NCBI GenBank assembly: GCA_029266835.1 | Contig: JAQSWD010000002.1 | Span: 1 to 64,000, forward strand | DNA from: Steroidobacteraceae bacterium | Lineage (GTDB): Bacteria > Pseudomonadota > Gammaproteobacteria > Steroidobacterales > Steroidobacteraceae | Direction of reading: 5' to 3' | Length of the DNA: 64,000 nucleotides | Part shown: in pieces, positions 44,002-51,125 of the stretch | Layout of the letters: each line of letters opens with the position of its first letter | Position numbering within the stretch: position 1 is the first letter of the stretch | Program-made: the position numbers and the translations under genes | The notes under the pieces: model-generated | Database searches by the model: none | Seen by the model: only the letters and a program-made list of their open reading frames with translations | What the model was told of the DNA's origin: nothing

Positions 44002-45393
44002 TCATGCCACCGACGCCATGAGCCGTTCGATTTCCTGAACGGTCTTCGGGACGCCGCTGGTCAGCACCTCGCAGCCATCGCGCGTGACCACCACGTCGTC
44101 TTCGATGCGGATGCCGATGCCGTGATATTTCCGGGGGACGCCGGGAGTCCCGGGCGCGATGTAGATGCCGGGCTCGATGGTCAACGCCATGCCGGGCTCG
44201 AACACGCGCCACTCGTTGCCGATCTTGTAGTCGCCGACGTCGTGAACGTCCATGCCCAGCCAGTGGCCCGTGCGGTGCATGAAGAACTTGCGATACGCGC
44301 CCGACGCTTCGAGCTTGGAAACCTTGCCCTTGAGCAGACCCAGCTTCACCAGGCCCTGCGTGATCACACGCACCGCGGCCTCGTGCGGCTCGTTCCAGTG
44401 GTTGCCCGGCTTCACACGCTCGATGGCGGCGTCGTTGGCCTCGAGCACGATGTCGTACAGCGCGCGCTGCTCGGGCGTGAACCGGCCGTTGACGGGAAAG
44501 GTGCGCGTGATGTCGGAGGCGTAGCAATCCACTTCGCAACCCGCGTCGATCAGCAGCAGGTCGCCATCCTTGAGAGCCGCGTCGTTCTCGCGGTAATGCA
44601 GGATGCAGCCATTGGCGCCGCCGCCAACGATCGGCAGGTAGGAAAGATCCGCGTTGTGCGAGCGGAATTCGTGAACCACCTCGGCCGCGATCTCGTATTC
44701 GCGCTTGCCGGGCACGCAGGTCTGCATGGCGCGCACATGCGCACGCGCGGCGATGCGCGCCGCCTCGCGCATGGTTTCCACTTCGGCGCGGCTCTTGAAC
44801 AGGCGCATGTCGTGCAGCACGTGGTCGAGCGCGACCATCTCCTGCGGCGCGTGCCGGCCATTGCGCGCCTGGGTGCGCAGGCCGTTCACCCAGCCGACCA
44901 CGCGTTGGTCGAATTCGGGATGCGTGCCCATGGCATAGAACACCTTGCTCCGGTTCTCGATGAGGCCGGGCAGGATGTCGTCGATGTCGGTGATGGGGAA
45001 GGCATGGTCGGCGCCGAAGTCGCGCACGGCGCCATCCGGGCCGGCGCGGCGTCCGTCCCAGGTCTCGCGTGCCGGATCCCGATCGCGCACGAACAGGATG
45101 TACTCGCCCTGCGGTCGGCCCGGCACCAGCACCGCCACCGACTCGGGCTCATTGAAGCCGGTCAGATAGTAGAAGTCGCTGTCCGGCCGATAGGCATATT
45201 CGACGTCGTTGTTGCGCAGGCGCACGGGCGCCGTGGGCAGGATGGCGATGGAATCGCGGCCCATCTGCTTGAGCAGCGTCTTGCGGCGGCGTTTGAATTC
45301 TTCGCGGCCGATGGCGCGCAGCGGCGGCGCGGTGGCCAGTGCGAGATGGCGGGTGCCCTTGCGGCTCACGCCCTTAATGGATGGACGTGGCAC
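44002..45393 (-). CDS. pepP: Xaa-Pro aminopeptidase P
   Basis: This ~463-residue manganese peptidase removes N-terminal residues preceding proline. The AMP_N domain begins REEFKRRRKTLLKQM. The metal site is formed by LLLIDAGCEVDCYASDITRTF (two Asp), HRTGHWLGMDVHDVG (His), LTIEPGIYIAP (Glu) and GIGIRIEDDVVVT (Glu). GTG 45393 (MPRPSIKGVS) overlaps the ygfB-like gene by 20 nt; GTG 45369 is an alternative. The much longer frame upstream is a shadow of that gene. Confidence 0.93.
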   Translation of the reverse strand: MPRPSIKGVSRKGTRHLALATAPPLRAIGREEFKRRRKTLLKQMGRDSIAILPTAPVRLRNNDVEYAYRPDSDFYYLTGFNEPESVAVLVPGRPQGEYILFVRDRDPARETWDGRRAGPDGAVRDFGADHAFPITDIDDILPGLIENRSKVFYAMGTHPEFDQRVVGWVNGLRTQARNGRHAPQEMVALDHVLHDMRLFKSRAEVETMREAARIAARAHVRAMQTCVPGKREYEIAAEVVHEFRSHNADLSYLPIVGGGANGCILHYRENDAALKDGDLLLIDAGCEVDCYASDITRTFPVNGRFTPEQRALYDIVLEANDAAIERVKPGNHWNEPHEAAVRVITQGLVKLGLLKGKVSKLEASGAYRKFFMHRTGHWLGMDVHDVGDYKIGNEWRVFEPGMALTIEPGIYIAPGTPGVPRKYHGIGIRIEDDVVVTRDGCEVLTSGVPKTVQEIERLMASVA

Positions 45394-45937
45394 CGGGGAC
45401 CGGCTCCTCGCCGCGCGCGGGCGCGAGTTCCACGAACAGCAGCTGCACGCCCACTCGCACGAACTCCACCACCTCGGCGAACGCGATCTCGTTCTCCTCG
45501 GTCTCATCGCCGGCGTCCACGCCCACGTGCGTGATCTCGGTGAGGTCGCGGATGATCTCACCGGCTTCCGTGGAAACCTGGCCCGGGTCGCCGGTAGTTC
45601 CAGACCCCAGTCCATAGAGAAAGCCCTGGCACCAGGATGACAACGCATCCGCGCGTTCGGCCAACGGCGCATCATCGTCGGGCAGCAGCGGCTGGAAGTC
45701 GGAATCCGCCCCCAGCGAACGCACCATCGAGTCGTAGACGTTTTGCAACACCGAGGTGCGCAGCGCGGGTTCGTCCGGAGAATCGTCGGGGAGGATCTCG
45801 CGCAGCCACTCCATGAGGCCGTAATCGCGGGAGCTGCACAGGGCGCCGGCCAGCGTTCCGTGGGCCTCGGACGGTTCCGGCAGCGCGCGCGCCTGGCGGA
45901 GCACATGCTCGAACTCGACGTAAGTGGCGGCCAACAT
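45374..45937 (-). CDS. UPF0149 (YgfB-like) protein
   Basis: This is a 187-residue protein with the family pattern: EFEHVLRQARALPEPSEAHGTLAGALC at the start, WCQGFLYGLG in the middle, EIAFAEVVEFVRVGVQLLF near the end. In pseudomonads YgfB modulates regulators of cell-wall stress and pyocin genes; in most bacteria the role is unknown. ATG 45937 is chosen; GTG 45970 is possible. It is the first gene of the ygfB-pepP-ubiH-ubiI cluster and diverges from the ZapB-like/zapA genes. Confidence 0.88.
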   Translation of the reverse strand: MLAATYVEFEHVLRQARALPEPSEAHGTLAGALCSSRDYGLMEWLREILPDDSPDEPALRTSVLQNVYDSMVRSLGADSDFQPLLPDDDAPLAERADALSSWCQGFLYGLGSGTTGDPGQVSTEAGEIIRDLTEITHVGVDAGDETEENEIAFAEVVEFVRVGVQLLFVELAPARGEEPVPGATSIH

Positions 45938-46029
45938 GGACGAATTATGATGGTCAGGCGTGAGCGCCACAACGGAAAACGCCGCCCCTTGCCTGCAGGA
46001 AAGGCCCTGTTGTTCAGGTACTGGCGCGT

Positions 46030-46058
46030 TTGCCCGACGACTACACCTACCCTATAGT
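46030..46058 (+). promoter_or_regulatory. Sigma70-type promoter ahead of the ZapB-like gene
   Basis: TTGCCC and TATAGT are separated by 17 bp. The expected transcription start falls on or next to the ATG at 46065, so the mRNA may be leaderless. No ribosome-binding site is visible between the -10 box and the ATG. Confidence 0.6.
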
Positions 46059-46064
46059 CGCGCC

Positions 46065-46295
46065 ATGAACGAAAACAACAAATCCGGTTTCAGCGCCGAA
46101 CTCGCGTTGCTCGAACGCCGTATCGAAGAACTTCTGGTGGCCAACGAGGCTCTCAAGGAAGAGAACCGCGCGCTTCGCCAGCGCCAGGAGTCGCTCGCCG
46201 CCGAACGTTCCACGTTCGCCCAGCGCAACGACCAGGTGCGCGCGCGTGTCGAAGCGATGATCGGTCGACTCAAGACCATGGAGCACACTGCGTGA
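46065..46295 (+). CDS. Small coiled-coil protein upstream of zapA (TIGR02449/ZapB-like)
   Basis: This is a 76-residue, almost entirely heptad-patterned protein (LALLERRIEELLVANEALK, then ENRALRQRQESLAAERS). Such genes regularly precede zapA in gammaproteobacteria and probably stabilise the Z-ring like ZapB. ATG 46065 is used rather than an upstream in-frame Met because the extension has no coiled-coil character and would lie over the promoter. Its stop overlaps the zapA GTG (GTGA). Confidence 0.85.
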   Translation: MNENNKSGFSAELALLERRIEELLVANEALKEENRALRQRQESLAAERSTFAQRNDQVRARVEAMIGRLKTMEHTA

Positions 46296-46609
46296 GCGAG
46301 AAAGAACCCACCGCGGTCACGGTCCGCATCCTCGACAAGGAATACTTCGTCGGGTGCCCGCCGGACGAGCGGCAGGATCTTCTCGACTCGGCTGAATTCC
46401 TCAACAAGAAGATGCGCGAAGTGCGTGACACCGGAAAGGTGGTTGGCGCCGATCGCATCGCCGTCATGGCCGCTCTCAACATGGCCAACGAACTGCTGCG
46501 CCTCCGCCGGCAGGAAACCGAACTCCAGGGAAATGTCGCGGGCCGCGTGAAGAACATGCGCGAGCGCGTCGAAGGTGCGCTCCAGCGCACGCGTCAGCTG
46601 GATTTGTAG
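46292..46609 (+). CDS. zapA: Cell division protein ZapA
   Basis: This 105-residue protein bundles FtsZ filaments. VTVRILDKEYFVGCPPDERQDL is the N-terminal domain signature. VVGADRIAVMAALNMANELL leads into the C-terminal coiled coil. The start is GTG, overlapping the previous stop. The gene is followed by a palindromic repeat and then by 6S RNA, the classical zapA-ssrS-fau synteny. Confidence 0.94.
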   Translation: MSEKEPTAVTVRILDKEYFVGCPPDERQDLLDSAEFLNKKMREVRDTGKVVGADRIAVMAALNMANELLRLRRQETELQGNVAGRVKNMRERVEGALQRTRQLDL

Positions 46610-46612
46610 AAA

Positions 46613-46697
46613 TGGGGACATTCCTCGTTTCCTTGAAAAAAGGGACGCGCCTCAAAGAGGCACGTCCCTTTTTTCCGGGAAATGAGGAATGTCCCCT
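46613..46697. repeat. TGGGGACATTCCTC palindromic repeat, copy D
   Basis: This element of about 85 bp starts three bases after the zapA stop. Its left arm begins GGGGACATTCCTCGTTTCC. The right arm ends GGAAATGAGGAATGTCCCC, and the inner GGGACGCGCCTC / GAGGCACGTCCC also pair. As RNA it forms a long imperfect hairpin and could terminate zapA or separate it from ssrS. Confidence 0.9.
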
Positions 46698-46733
46698 CGC
46701 ATTCCTACAGGTGCGATGTAGTAAGCTCTCTCT

Positions 46734-46924
46734 CGCGCTGCCTGGGGTGTTCGATAGCGGGTCGGGTTCCTCTCGACCGTAATGTAAACGCCCGGGACTA
46801 AGCCTTGCTGACAGTACTGTGCATGTCCGCTCCGTGCGGAAAGCCTTAAATGTCAGGGCAGGTCCCACCTTGTTGCTCTGGTTCGAGAGCAAAGATTCGC
46901 ACCGGCACTCACGGGTAGCGCTTT
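46734..46924 (+). ncRNA. ssrS: 6S RNA
   Basis: The ~190-nt region between zapA and fau has the 6S layout. A 5' strand GCGCTGCC pairs with a 3' strand GGGTAGCGC. A large central bulge and the conserved segment GGAAAGCCTTAAATGTC, as in 6S RNAs of gammaproteobacteria, lie between. A downstream CCACCTTG...GGTTCGAGAGCAAAG stem region follows. 6S RNA mimics an open promoter and sequesters sigma70 RNA polymerase in stationary phase. Ends are estimated from the closing stem and the TTTT at 46922-46925. Confidence 0.88.
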
Positions 46925-46937
46925 TCCTTCCACCTTC

Positions 46938-47564
46938 GTGACCACGAAGCAAGAACTCCGCCTCGCCATCAGGAAGCAGCGCCGCGCGTTGCCTGCGCGC
47001 GCGCGCGCACAGGCCGCCCTGGCGGTGGCGCGCCACATCTCCGCCACGCGTTGGCTCACGCCGGGCAAACGCATCGGCATCTATGCCTCCATGCCTCACG
47101 AACTCGGCACGGCGCCGCTGATCGCGATGGCGCGAGCGCGGGGATGCCATGTCTACCTGCCCCGAATCGTTTCGCTGCGTGGCCACCGCATGCAGTTCGT
47201 CCCGATCGAAGGTGACGGGGGCGCGGGCGGCAGGGTGCATGCCCTGGGCATGCATGAGCCCGTCGGCACCGAATTCTTCCCGGCGCGCTTTCTCGACACC
47301 CTGTTCGTGCCCAGCGTCGCGCTCGATCGCCGCGGCGCGCGTCTCGGCCACGGCGCGGGGTTCTACGATCGTGCGCTGGCATTCCGGCGGCAGCGATCAC
47401 ACTGGCGCGGACCCCGTCTCGTGGGTCTCGCCTATTCTTTCCAGGTACTGCCGGAGATTCCGGTGACGCCCAACGACGTATTCATGGACGTGCTGGCCAC
47501 GGACGAGGGGATCTATGAACCATTGGCTGATGAAGACCGAGCCTTCGACCTTCGGCATCGATGA
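46938..47564 (+). CDS. fau: 5-formyltetrahydrofolate cyclo-ligase
   Basis: This 208-residue enzyme converts 5-formyl-THF to methenyl-THF with ATP. KQELRLAIRKQRRALP at the start, GKRIGIYASMPHELGT and the ATP loop RGARLGHGAGFYDRAL mark the family (YgfA). The start is GTG 46938. Its position after 6S RNA is conserved, and the 6S transcript usually reads into it. Its last ~50 nt overlap the EVE-domain gene. Confidence 0.94.
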   Translation: MTTKQELRLAIRKQRRALPARARAQAALAVARHISATRWLTPGKRIGIYASMPHELGTAPLIAMARARGCHVYLPRIVSLRGHRMQFVPIEGDGGAGGRVHALGMHEPVGTEFFPARFLDTLFVPSVALDRRGARLGHGAGFYDRALAFRRQRSHWRGPRLVGLAYSFQVLPEIPVTPNDVFMDVLATDEGIYEPLADEDRAFDLRHR

Positions 47565-47979
47565 TCTCGCGAAAAAGCCGAAGAAAACCGCCATGTGGGA
47601 CGGCGTACGCAATTACCAGGTGCGCAACATGCTTCGGGACGACTTCAAGAAGGGCGACCTGGCGTTCATCTATCACTCGAGCACCGACGTGGTGGGCATC
47701 GCCGGCATCATGAAGGTGGTGCGCACCGCGTATCCCGACCCGACGCAGTTCGAAAAGAAGAGCGACCACTACGATCCCGGTGCCCGACGCGACGACCCGC
47801 GCTGGTTTGTGGTCGACGTGCAACTCAAGCGGCGCCTCAGACGCATCATCACGCTCGATGAACTGCGCGCGCACGAGTCGAAGGAACTAGATGGGATGCT
47901 GCTGCTGAAACGCGGCAGCAGACTGTCGATCACTCCGCTCTCCGCCGCTCATTGGGAATTCATCCTGTCGCTCGAGTAG
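47515..47979 (+). CDS. EVE-domain protein
   Basis: This 154-residue single-domain protein starts MNHWLMKTEPSTFGIDDL and continues WDGVRNYQVRNMLRDDFKKGD, LAFIYHS and YDPGARRDDPRWFVVDV. EVE (PUA-like) domains bind modified bases in DNA or RNA. The stand-alone form is widespread beside fau/ygfA in proteobacteria. It overlaps fau by 50 nt in another frame. Confidence 0.93.
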   Translation: MNHWLMKTEPSTFGIDDLAKKPKKTAMWDGVRNYQVRNMLRDDFKKGDLAFIYHSSTDVVGIAGIMKVVRTAYPDPTQFEKKSDHYDPGARRDDPRWFVVDVQLKRRLRRIITLDELRAHESKELDGMLLLKRGSRLSITPLSAAHWEFILSLE

Positions 47980-48032
47980 TCATCGACGATGGATGTCGAC
48001 GTGATCCACATGCACATCTCGATGACGCTTGC

Positions 48033-48060
48033 TTGAAATTTGTCAACACGTGCGTATACT
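48033..48060 (+). promoter_or_regulatory. Sigma70 promoter of the Lys/Ala micro-ORF
   Basis: TTGAAA and TATACT are separated by 16 bp, a near-consensus promoter. Transcription is expected to begin near 48067, leaving a ~31-nt leader with TGGAG seven bases before the ATG at 48098. Confidence 0.75.
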
Positions 48061-48097
48061 CGGCCCCGGACTAACCCGTAACTACTGGAGATGTGCC

Positions 48098-48145
48098 ATG
48101 GCGAAAGCCAAGAAAAAGGCCAAGAAGAAAGCCAAGAAGAAGTAA
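48098..48145 (+). CDS. 15-residue Lys/Ala micropeptide
   Basis: The reading frame MAKAKKKAKKKAKKK followed by TAA has a near-consensus promoter, a good Shine-Dalgarno (TGGAG) and two strong hairpins downstream, so it looks like a genuine tiny gene. Such a peptide would be polycationic and could bind nucleic acid or membranes. The same Lys/Ala units recur in longer tails of other proteins in the window. It could instead be a leader or an sRNA. It lies between the EVE gene and rpiA. Confidence 0.6.
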   Translation: MAKAKKKAKKKAKKK

Positions 48146-48163
48146 TTCTTCGGCCTTGTGCCA

Positions 48164-48190
48164 GGCGAGCGAGAGACTCTCTCGCTCGCC
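48164..48190 (+). terminator. Hairpin after the Lys/Ala micro-ORF
   Basis: A perfect 12-bp stem (GGCGAGCGAGAG / CTCTCGCTCGCC) with an ACT loop lies 18 nt after the micro-ORF stop. A T-tract is absent. Confidence 0.55.
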
Positions 48191-48202
48191 GCTAGATTCG
48201 AA

Positions 48203-48230
48203 GACAATGCCCGCGCAAGCGGGCATTGTC
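48203..48230 (+). terminator. Second hairpin before rpiA
   Basis: A perfect 12-bp stem (GACAATGCCCGC / GCGGGCATTGTC) with GCAA loop is followed by GTTTCT. The pair of hairpins separates the micro-ORF transcript from rpiA. Confidence 0.6.
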
Positions 48231-48270
48231 GTTTCTGGCCACTGACAACTCGAACAACACCGGGGCACTC

Positions 48271-48924
48271 ATGTCGCAAAACACTGGAAAACAAGCCGCC
48301 GCGCGCGCAGCGCTGGAATTCGTGAAGGCCGGTGAAGTACTCGGCGTCGGCACCGGCTCCACGGTCAACTTCCTCATCGACGAACTCGCGGACCGCAAGA
48401 TCAAGGTCGCCGGCGCTGTGTCGAGCTCCGAGGGTTCATCGGAACGGTTGAAGGCCGCGGGCATCCCGGTGCTCGACCTGAACGAGGTCGGCGACATCGA
48501 GACCTACATCGATGGCGCCGATGAGACAAATCCCCGCAGACAACTCATCAAGGGCGGAGGGGCGGCGCTGACGCGCGAGAAGATCATCGCCGCGGCCGCG
48601 CACCGGTTCGTGTGCATCGCCGACGACACCAAGCTGGTGGATACCCTGGGTGCATTCCCCCTGCCCGTCGAAGTCATCCCGATGGGGCGCGGGTACGTGG
48701 CGCGCGCGCTCATGCGCCTGGGTGGACGCCCCGTGTGGCGCGAGAAGGTGGTCACTGACAACGGCAATCACATTCTCGACGTGCATGGCCTGCGCATCGT
48801 CGACCCGGTGTCGCTGGAGATGGCGATCAACCAGATCACGGGCGTCGTCACCGTGGGATTGTTCGCGGCGCGGCCCGCGGATGTGGTGATCCTCGGCGGC
48901 CCTGGCGGAATCAAGACTTTCTAG
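48271..48924 (+). CDS. rpiA: Ribose-5-phosphate isomerase A
   Basis: This 217-residue enzyme interconverts ribose-5-phosphate and ribulose-5-phosphate. Motifs: [61 protein letters not shown] and [14 protein letters not shown] 48271 matches the family N-terminus; an upstream in-frame Met would run over the hairpin. Length is normal (E. coli 219). Confidence 0.96.
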   Translation: MSQNTGKQAAARAALEFVKAGEVLGVGTGSTVNFLIDELADRKIKVAGAVSSSEGSSERLKAAGIPVLDLNEVGDIETYIDGADETNPRRQLIKGGGAALTREKIIAAAAHRFVCIADDTKLVDTLGAFPLPVEVIPMGRGYVARALMRLGGRPVWREKVVTDNGNHILDVHGLRIVDPVSLEMAINQITGVVTVGLFAARPADVVILGGPGGIKTF

Positions 48925-48950
48925 ACGAGCCGGACGTCCGCGCGGCTGTC

Positions 48951-48972
48951 CGGTGTCCGCCCGCGGACACCG
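48951..48972. promoter_or_regulatory. Perfect palindrome, candidate upstream activator site
   Basis: CGGTGTCCGC and GCGGACACCG flank CC, making a perfect 22-bp inverted repeat about 95 bp upstream of the sigma54-like promoter. A 9-base match to its half-site (GTGTCCGCC) occurs at 53691-53699, before the sigma54 activator gene. The 2-nt centre disfavours an RNA hairpin, so a protein-binding site is more likely than an rpiA terminator. Confidence 0.55.
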
Positions 48973-49046
48973 CCATTCGGCCCGCGTACGCAGGCGTGGA
49001 TTTCGAACCCGGCTAGATTCAAGCAGATAGGCGCGCGCATCGCGCC

Positions 49047-49062
49047 TGGCACGGCGTGTGCT
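49047..49062 (+). promoter_or_regulatory. Sigma54-like promoter of the efflux operon
   Basis: TGGCACG-GCGT-GTGCT matches the -24/-12 consensus TGGCACG-N4-TTGCW with one mismatch. It lies directly upstream of the adaptor gene of an operon that encodes its own sigma54 activator. Initiation would be expected near 49072. Confidence 0.6.
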
Positions 49063-49079
49063 TTGTAGAGCACATGACC

Positions 49080-50378
49080 ATGCTCCTCCGTGATGTTTCG
49101 ATACGCGGCACACAATCCCAGGACCGCGTCGTCGGCACGCCCCTCGATCGCAAATCCCAGGCGATGAAGCTGATCCGCCGCTACTGGATGCTGGCCGCGG
49201 GCGCGCTGTTGCTGCTGATCGCCATCATCTGGAGCGCCAGCGCCTGGCTGTCTTCGGAGAAAACCGTCCCGCGCGAGCGCCTGCGCACCGGTGTGGTGTC
49301 TCGTGGCCCCTTCGTCCGCGACGTGGCGGCCACGGGCACCGTGGTGGCCGCCGTGAGCCCCACCCTGTTCGCCGAGGCGCCCGGCATCATCATCTATAAG
49401 GTGCGCGCGGGCGACATCGTGAAGCCTGGCGACGTGCTGGGTGAAGTACAGAGCGCCGCGCTCACCAATGAATTCGAGCGCGAGCGCGCCACGCTCGCCA
49501 GCGTCGAGGCCGCACTCAACCGCCAGACCATCGAAGTCCGCCGCACCATCCTCAAGAGCGGTCAGGACGCCGATCTCGCCAAGGTGCAGATCACCGCGGC
49601 GGAACGCGAGTACAAACGCGCGGAGGAAGCCTGGGGCATCCACGTGATCCCGGAACGCGACTTCAAGCGCGCCCAGGACGACCTGGAGACCGCCAAGCTC
49701 AATTACTCGCATGCCGTGCAGACCAGCGGGCTGGAGAAGGACAGTCTGGAACTGGAGCTGCGCGCGCAGCGCGCCACCCGCGATGCGCAGGCGCTGAAGG
49801 TCGCCCGGCTCCGCCAGCGCGTGGACGCACTGACGCTGAAGTCGCCCGTGGCCGGCATCGTGGCGACGCTCACACAGGCGGAACGCGCGCAGGTGGCCGA
49901 GAACGCGCCCCTGGTCACCGTCGTCGACCTCAGCGCCCTGGAGATCGAGTTCCAGGTGGCCGAGTCGTACGCCAACGAGATCCGCCCCGGCATGGGCGCC
50001 GAGGTGACGCTGGATGGCCGCAAGCTCACCGGCACCGTCGCGGGCATCTCGCCCGACGTGCGCAATGCGCAGGTCACCGGTCGCGTGCGTTTCAGCGAAC
50101 AACCCCAGGGCCTGCGCCAGAACCAGCGCTCCTCGGTCCGCATCGTGCTCGACGAGCGCAATGAAGTGACCAAGGTGGCGCGCAGCGCCTTCCAGGACTC
50201 CGAGACCCGCTTTGTCTACGTGGTGCGCGACGACGAAGCCGTGCGCGTGCCCGTCGAATACGGCGCCGCGGCCATCGGGGAAATCGAGATCCGCAAGGGG
50301 CTCGCGGTGGGCGACACCGTGGTGCTCTCCGACATGCGCGAGTACGCGGACGCGCCCAGCGTCCTCATCGCCAATTGA
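49080..50378 (+). CDS. Efflux periplasmic adaptor (MacA/HlyD-like)
   Basis: This ~432-residue membrane-fusion protein has a short cytoplasmic arm, a membrane anchor (YWMLAAGALLLLIAIIWSASAW), a lipoyl half-motif (APGIIIYKVRAGDIVKPGDVLGEV), a long helical hairpin (about 100 residues) and beta-barrel domains (LKSPVAGIVATL, VARSAFQDSETRFVYVV). It links the MacB-like ABC pump to an outer-membrane channel. Starts at 49074 and 49164 are alternatives; 49080 gives MLLRDVSIRGTQSQD, like family N-termini. First gene of the efflux operon. Confidence 0.88.
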   Translation: MLLRDVSIRGTQSQDRVVGTPLDRKSQAMKLIRRYWMLAAGALLLLIAIIWSASAWLSSEKTVPRERLRTGVVSRGPFVRDVAATGTVVAAVSPTLFAEAPGIIIYKVRAGDIVKPGDVLGEVQSAALTNEFERERATLASVEAALNRQTIEVRRTILKSGQDADLAKVQITAAEREYKRAEEAWGIHVIPERDFKRAQDDLETAKLNYSHAVQTSGLEKDSLELELRAQRATRDAQALKVARLRQRVDALTLKSPVAGIVATLTQAERAQVAENAPLVTVVDLSALEIEFQVAESYANEIRPGMGAEVTLDGRKLTGTVAGISPDVRNAQVTGRVRFSEQPQGLRQNQRSSVRIVLDERNEVTKVARSAFQDSETRFVYVVRDDEAVRVPVEYGAAAIGEIEIRKGLAVGDTVVLSDMREYADAPSVLIAN

Positions 50379-50407
50379 TTCACTCCTTTCAGCCCCGAGG
50401 AATTTCC

Positions 50408-51124
50408 ATGCTGTCCATGACCAACGTGAGCAAAGTCTTCCGCACCGACCTCATCGAAACGCACGCGCTGCGCAATTTCTCACTGGAGGTGAAGGCCGGG
50501 GAATTCCTCGCGGTCACGGGACCCTCAGGCTCCGGCAAAACCACCTTTCTCAACATCGCGGGGCTGCTGGAGCCCTACGAGAGCGGCAGCTACAAGCTCG
50601 ACGGCATCGAGGTGACCGACCTTTCGGACGACGCCCGCTCGAAGCTGCGCAACGAGAAGATCGGGTTCATCTTCCAGAGCTTCAACCTGATGCCGGACCT
50701 GAACGTCTACGACAACATCGACGTTCCGCTGCGCTACCGGCGCATGAAGGCGGCGGAGCGCCACGAGCGCATCACCAACGCCCTGGAGATCGTCGGGCTG
50801 GCGGCCCGCATGAAACACATCCCGGCCCAACTCTCCGGCGGCCAGCAGCAGCGTGTGGCCATCGCGCGGGCCATCGCGGGCGACCCCAAGCTCATCATGG
50901 CCGACGAGCCCACGGGCAACCTGGACTCCCTCATGGCGCGGCAGGTGATGGACCTGCTCGAGAAGATCAACGGCATGGGCACCACCGTGATCATGGTGAC
51001 GCACGACCCCGAGCTTGCACGCCGTGCGCATCGCAACGTGCAGGTGGTCGATGGCCAGATCACCGACTTCAAGCCCTACGAGGTGCGCGGCGCCACGCCC
51101 GCCACCGCCAGCATGGGAGCCTGA
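50408..51124 (+). CDS. ABC transporter ATP-binding protein (MacB/LolD type)
   Basis: This 238-residue ATPase has Walker A VTGPSGSGKTTFLN, ABC signature LSGGQQQRVAIARAI, Walker B LIMADEPTGNLDS and His switch VMVTHDPELA. ATG 50408 follows GAGGAATTTCC. This class energises mechanotransmission pumps with FtsX-like permeases; the adjacent permeases and adaptor fit. It probably exports peptides or envelope-active compounds. Confidence 0.94.
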   Translation: MLSMTNVSKVFRTDLIETHALRNFSLEVKAGEFLAVTGPSGSGKTTFLNIAGLLEPYESGSYKLDGIEVTDLSDDARSKLRNEKIGFIFQSFNLMPDLNVYDNIDVPLRYRRMKAAERHERITNALEIVGLAARMKHIPAQLSGGQQQRVAIARAIAGDPKLIMADEPTGNLDSLMARQVMDLLEKINGMGTTVIMVTHDPELARRAHRNVQVVDGQITDFKPYEVRGATPATASMGA

Positions 51125-51125
51125 G

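Noticed and set aside
48951-48972. Palindrome as an rpiA terminator
   Set aside because: The two-base centre would force a smaller stem and no T-run follows; a protein-binding site explains it better.
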